Assembly: GCA_030040625.1 (NCBI GenBank)
Contig: JASHTI010000115.1
Location: 1-17,789, forward strand
DNA length: 17,789 nucleotides
Source: Thermoplasmata archaeon
GTDB lineage: Archaea > Thermoplasmatota > Thermoplasmata > Lutacidiplasmatales > UBA184
Direction of reading: 5' to 3'
Of this stretch, positions 14,448-17,789 are shown one piece after another (within the stretch, counting starts at the first letter, position 1; the number at the start of each line of letters is the position of its first letter). The position numbers and the translations under genes are program-made. Under the pieces are notes generated by a model. It was not told the origin of the DNA. It did not search any database and was given only the letters and a program-made list of their open reading frames with translations.

Positions 14448-16769
14448 ATGATCCCTCGGGCCGCCTGGGCCGTCGCCTTCGTGGCGCTCCTCGCCGCGAT
14501 GCCCGCCCCCCTGCACGCCCGGCCCGCCTCCGCGGCGGCGCCGGCCGCGCCGACGCTCGTGACGGACGCGCTCCCCGTGCCCGTCGGCGAGGCGGTGGCT
14601 CCGCTCGCACCCTCCACCCCGATCGACCTGGCGATCACGCTCGCCTTCTCGAACCAGAGCCGGCTCGACCGTGAGGTCGCGGCCGTCCAGGACCCCCGAT
14701 CGCCCGAGTACCGCCACTTCGTGACGAGCGCCGAGTTCAACGCGGAGTTCGCCCCGTCCGCCGGGAGCGTGGCCGCGGTCGAACGCTCCCTGCGATCGGC
14801 GGGGGCGACCGGGATCTACCGGACCGCCGGGGGCCTCACCCTGGACGCGGTTCTGCCCGCCGCTGGGCTCGCCGCCTGGCTCTCGGTCGAGCCCGTCCAG
14901 ACTCCGGGCACGAGCGGCTACACCGTGCTCGGCCGCCCGATGCTGCCGGCGGGGCTCTCCGGCCTGGTCGCCGGCATCGACGGGCTCTCAAGTGCCCCGC
15001 AACCGGGTGGGCTCGTCCCGGGGCTCCAGGTCGTCGCGGCCCCTACGGCGTCCGGGGCCCGCCCGCAGTTCGTGGAGTGGGGTTCGACGGGGATCGACTG
15101 GTACATCGGGACGGACTACGCCCAGGCCTACGGCGCCGCCGAGCTCCTTCCCGGCAACGCGAGCAGTGTGCCCCACGCGGCGTACCCGACCGGAGTCGCG
15201 ATCGCGACGTTGCTGGCCAGCGGCTACAACGAGCCGACGTCGACCTCGCTGCCGCCGTGGGACCCGGCCGTCGTCGACGCGTACTTCAACGAGACGTTCC
15301 CCTCCGGCTGGCCCCTTCCGTCGATCCGCGGCGAGCCGGTCCCGGTCCCCGGCGAGCCGCTCCCGCCCGCGCCCGGCCCCTCGGGCGGGCTCGCCGACTC
15401 GTTCAACTACGTTACCGAGAACGCCCTCGACCTTGAGATGGCCGGGAGCCTCGCGCCCGGCGCGTCGCTCTACAACTTCTACTTCAACAGCAAGATCCTC
15501 ACGGACCCGTTCGCGAGCAGCCTGGAGGCGGTCGCGGGCTACCTCGCCGACGACCTCGGCGCCGCCCTCAACTACACCGGCTACGGCGGCCAGCGGCTCG
15601 CCGCGGTCAGCTGTTCGTTCGGGCTGCCCGACGTGGTCAGCGGGCAGTGGGACGCCGAGCTCACGAAGGCCGCGGCGATGGGCGTCTCCGTTCTCGGCGC
15701 CACGGGGGACCAGGGCGACGCACCGGAGGGGACCAACATTCGCAACGAGACCGCGGCCCCCCTATGGCCCGCGACGGTGGCGTTCAACACCTCCGGGGTG
15801 ATCGCCGTCGGAGGGGAGTCGGTCGTCCTCTCCGGCACCCCGACGGGGAGGTACACCGGCCTGCGCGACGTCGCGCTCAGCTCGCCCTACGACGCAACGG
15901 TCGGGGGGATCTCCTCGGCCGTCGCCTGGTCGAACGGCGAGCGCGCGCCGGACGCCTACGCCGGGACCGAGGGCGGTACGACCCTGAACTACTCCGAGCC
16001 GTACTGGCAGTTCCACTCCGCGGCGCAGCCGCCGATCGTCAATGCCACCGAGCGGGAGGGCTACGCGCGGCTCGGCCGGGCCGAGCCGGACGTCGCCTTC
16101 GCGGCGAACGACACGATCGCCTACAACGGGACGAACGCCACGGGAGCCCCGACGTTCGTCGTCCTCGAGGGGACCTCCATCGCGGCGCCGGTCTTTGCCG
16201 GTCTTCTCGCCGACGTCGTGGCGGTCGAGAACGCCTCGGCGGTCAAGCGGGTCACCGGCGTCGGCTTCATCGACCCGACCCTCTATCGGATCGCCAGCTA
16301 CTACGCGCAGCATCCGTCGGCCGCCGGCGACCCGTTCCGTGCGGTGGCCGAGGGCCGCAACTACGAGTTCGCCGCCGCGCCCGGCTGGAACCCGACGACC
16401 GGCTGGGGCAGCCTCTCCGGGCCGCTGCTGCTCAAGGCGCTCGCCAACAGCACGCTCGTCAACTACACCTACACCGGCCCGACGCCGGGGCTACCGACCG
16501 GGGCCGCGCCGCCGCTCTCCACGCTCGCCATCATCGCGATCGCGGGCGCGGCCGTCGGGGTCGTCATCCTCGCGACGGTCGCGCTCTCCGCGAGCCGTCG
16601 CCGGCCCGCGCCTCCGCCCGTGGATCCGTTCGCGCCGATCGCCCCGACCCTGCCGGCCGCGTACGCGGTCCGGCCGCCGACCGCGCCGTTCGCGACGTTC
16701 TCCTGCCCGTACTGCGGCGCGCCCCGACCCTCCGAGCCGGGCCACTGCCCGAACTGCGGCGCTATGTAG
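14448..16769 (+). CDS. Secreted membrane-anchored S53 (sedolisin/pro-kumamolisin) peptidase with C-terminal zinc ribbon
   Basis: A 773-residue serine-carboxyl peptidase. An N-terminal signal peptide (hydrophobic WAVAFVALLAAM, cut probably near the HARPASA region) leads to a pro-kumamolisin propeptide (SPEYRHFVTSAEFNAEFAP, about 85-103). The catalytic domain keeps Glu324 and Asp328 (TENALDLEM), oxyanion Asp421 (ATGDQGD) and nucleophile Ser577 (EGTSIAAP). A calcium-site-like end follows (NYEFAAAPGWNPTTGWGS, about 638-655). After a short Thr/Pro-rich stalk come one membrane helix (about 691-713) and a basic SRRR stop-transfer, then a proline-rich linker and a zinc ribbon, CPYCGAP...CPNCGAM (Cys753, 756, 767, 770). 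The ribbon should face the cytoplasm. Sedolisins work at acidic pH, so this fits external protein breakdown. A GTG at 14427 is an alternative start adding seven residues. Several N-x-T/S sites are present. The 3' end overlaps scpB by 8 bases. Confidence 0.88.
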   Translation: MIPRAAWAVAFVALLAAMPAPLHARPASAAAPAAPTLVTDALPVPVGEAVAPLAPSTPIDLAITLAFSNQSRLDREVAAVQDPRSPEYRHFVTSAEFNAEFAPSAGSVAAVERSLRSAGATGIYRTAGGLTLDAVLPAAGLAAWLSVEPVQTPGTSGYTVLGRPMLPAGLSGLVAGIDGLSSAPQPGGLVPGLQVVAAPTASGARPQFVEWGSTGIDWYIGTDYAQAYGAAELLPGNASSVPHAAYPTGVAIATLLASGYNEPTSTSLPPWDPAVVDAYFNETFPSGWPLPSIRGEPVPVPGEPLPPAPGPSGGLADSFNYVTENALDLEMAGSLAPGASLYNFYFNSKILTDPFASSLEAVAGYLADDLGAALNYTGYGGQRLAAVSCSFGLPDVVSGQWDAELTKAAAMGVSVLGATGDQGDAPEGTNIRNETAAPLWPATVAFNTSGVIAVGGESVVLSGTPTGRYTGLRDVALSSPYDATVGGISSAVAWSNGERAPDAYAGTEGGTTLNYSEPYWQFHSAAQPPIVNATEREGYARLGRAEPDVAFAANDTIAYNGTNATGAPTFVVLEGTSIAAPVFAGLLADVVAVENASAVKRVTGVGFIDPTLYRIASYYAQHPSAAGDPFRAVAEGRNYEFAAAPGWNPTTGWGSLSGPLLLKALANSTLVNYTYTGPTPGLPTGAAPPLSTLAIIAIAGAAVGVVILATVALSASRRRPAPPPVDPFAPIAPTLPAAYAVRPPTAPFATFSCPYCGAPRPSEPGHCPNCGAM

Positions 16770-17400
16770 GCGTCGGCGAACCGCCGGCCCCGGACGCCGT
16801 GGCGAGCGGCGCGGAGGTCTCGGTGGGCTCGGGGGGGACCGCCTCGGACGGTCCCGGCTCGGGCGCCGGGGCCGCGGCCGTGGGCTGGACGCCGAGCTTC
16901 TGCTCGAGCAGGCGACGGATCTCTTCCGGGCGTCCCGAGGGGATGCCGAAGTACTCGGCGAAGCGGCGGGTCGTCGAGAGCTCGAGGGTCGAGCCCTTCG
17001 GCTCGGTTCGGACCAGACCGAGACCGCGGAGGTGCTGGACCTCCTCGTAGGCGACCTCCCCGATCATGCGGACCAGGACGCTCTGGAGGATCGGCTGGTG
17101 GTAGGCAATCAGCGTGAGGGCCCGCAGGGTCCGCGGCGCCATCTCGACCGGGGTGACCGCGTGCACGAGAGGGACGTAGCGCTCCTGCAACTGGAGCGCG
17201 TAGCGGTCGCCGACCCGGCGGACCTCGAGCGCCGACTGACGGTTGCGGTACGTCTCCTCCAGGGTCCGGACCGCCCGCTGGACCGGGCGCGGGTCGTCGA
17301 CGCCCAGCGCCTCGGCGAGCTCCCGGGGCGACAGGGGCTTTCCGGCCGCGAAGAGGACCGCTTCGACCTCGAAGACGAGGTCATCGAGCTTGCTCGGCAT
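16762..17400 (-). CDS. scpB: Segregation and condensation protein B
   Basis: A 212-residue ScpB, the winged-helix subunit that with ScpA and SMC organises and segregates chromosomes. Two winged-helix units are recognisable: residues 1-80 (LVFEVEAVLFAAGKPLSP, LEVRRVGDRYALQL) and 85-160 (APRTLRALTLIAYHQPILQS, LRGLGLVRTEPKGSTLELSTTRRFAEYFGI), the latter a hallmark ScpB stretch. A disordered Pro/Ala tail of about 40 residues follows. Two starts are possible: the ATG at 17400 used here, 2 bases after the scpA stop, or a GTG at 17406 that overlaps that stop as GTGA and adds two residues. Either way translation is coupled to scpA. The last codons overlap the convergent S53 gene by 8 bases. Confidence 0.93.
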   Translation of the reverse strand: MPSKLDDLVFEVEAVLFAAGKPLSPRELAEALGVDDPRPVQRAVRTLEETYRNRQSALEVRRVGDRYALQLQERYVPLVHAVTPVEMAPRTLRALTLIAYHQPILQSVLVRMIGEVAYEEVQHLRGLGLVRTEPKGSTLELSTTRRFAEYFGIPSGRPEEIRRLLEQKLGVQPTAAAPAPEPGPSEAVPPEPTETSAPLATASGAGGSPTPT

Positions 17401-17402
17401 CG

Positions 17403-17789
17403 TCACGCCTCCTCACGCACCGGGCGCCGGGACTCGGCGGCGCGGACGAGCAGGATCGGGGTCGAACCGAGCTGCTCCTGGCGGAGTTCCAGCGCGCGCT
17501 CGCGCGCCAGGAAGAGCACGGCGAGGAACGTGGCGACCAGGCGGTCGCGGCCGGTCTCCTTCGGCCAGAGGTCGAGGAACGGGAACGGCTCGCCGATCGG
17601 GTGCCGCAGCGCCTCCTGCCAGGCGTCGTCCAGGTCCCGCTCGGGGATGTCCCCGTGGACGATCACCTCGGGCGGCGACCGCTGCTCCTCCTGGAGGCGC
17701 TCGCGCAGCTGCTGGACCTTGAGGGAGACCCGGGCGTCCGTCTCGGCCTCGCCGAACGCCCGGACCAGCTCGAGCAGCGAGACCGGTCG
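17403..17789 (-). CDS. scpA: Segregation and condensation protein A (partial, C-terminal part)
   Basis: The last 128 codons of ScpA, the kleisin that bridges SMC heads; the N-terminus lies beyond the right edge. The frame is open to position 17789 with PVSLLELVRAFGEAE at the edge, a charged helix (VSLKVQQLRERLQEEQ), and the C-terminal winged helix with RDRLVATFLAVLFLARERAL, the segment that contacts an SMC head and is strongly conserved. It ends PVREEA. It overlaps or abuts scpB in the same operon. A methionine-initiated frame inside it at 17666 is not the start, since homology continues upstream. Confidence 0.9.
   Translation of the reverse strand, partial: RPVSLLELVRAFGEAETDARVSLKVQQLRERLQEEQRSPPEVIVHGDIPERDLDDAWQEALRHPIGEPFPFLDLWPKETGRDRLVATFLAVLFLARERALELRQEQLGSTPILLVRAAESRRPVREEA

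Noticed and set aside
14365..14610. An 82-residue N-terminal extension of the HIT protein
   Set aside because: The extension is Arg/Pro low-complexity, antisense to the S53 gene, and upstream of the TATA-like patch that fits the ATG at 14364.

Overview
This window is a very GC-rich, gene-dense stretch of an archaeal chromosome. Archaeal identity rests on sn-glycerol-1-phosphate dehydrogenase (stereospecific for archaeal lipids), an archaeal-type leucyl-tRNA synthetase, a Hel308 helicase, an Orc1/Cdc6-family protein, an archaeal NFACT protein, UPF0179 and HVO_0476-family proteins, and TATA boxes about 26-31 bases upstream of several start codons. A high-GC member of the Thermoplasmatota is my best guess (euryarchaeal gene content, a membrane-anchored S53 peptidase, ScpAB); the lineage is inference, not proven here.

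Layout. 1-1050 (+): 3' part of an Orc1/Cdc6-like gene with a degenerate P-loop. It converges on, and overlaps, a minus-strand pair (acyl-CoA dehydrogenase then Hel308, 4387-932). A TATA element at 4411-4420 separates this pair from a divergent NFACT (Rqc2/NEMF/RqcH family) gene, 4455-6359 (+). A minus-strand cluster follows (9348-6161): queE, egsA, UPF0179, a tRNA-Pro(UGG) gene interrupted by an intron-like insert in its D-loop, and an HVO_0476-type zinc-finger protein whose reading frame runs 199 bases into the NFACT gene. queE and leuS (9443-12370, +) diverge from a 94-base region with a TATA-like element for each. Another minus-strand group (14364-12481) holds a HIT-family protein, a MEMO1-family protein and a dCTP deaminase. 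A secreted, membrane-anchored S53 (sedolisin) peptidase with a C-terminal zinc ribbon follows (14448-16769, +), converging with scpB and a partial scpA (minus) that runs off the right edge.

Roles: replication, repair and chromosome segregation (Orc1/Cdc6-like, Hel308, ScpAB), translation and its quality control (LeuRS, tRNA-Pro, NFACT), tRNA modification (QueE, on the preQ0/archaeosine route), lipid backbone synthesis (EgsA), nucleotide metabolism (Dcd, HIT), fatty or branched-chain acyl oxidation (acyl-CoA dehydrogenase) and extracellular protein degradation (S53). Most of this is core gene content. I see no transposon, CRISPR array, prophage or defence island. No gene-free stretch exceeds 300 bases; the longest, 12371-12480 between leuS and dcd, shows no feature I can support. 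The most unusual items are the interrupted tRNA-Pro, the ATPase-defective-looking Orc1/Cdc6 homologue, the non-canonical KMSKS loop of LeuRS and the zinc-ribbon tail on the S53 peptidase.
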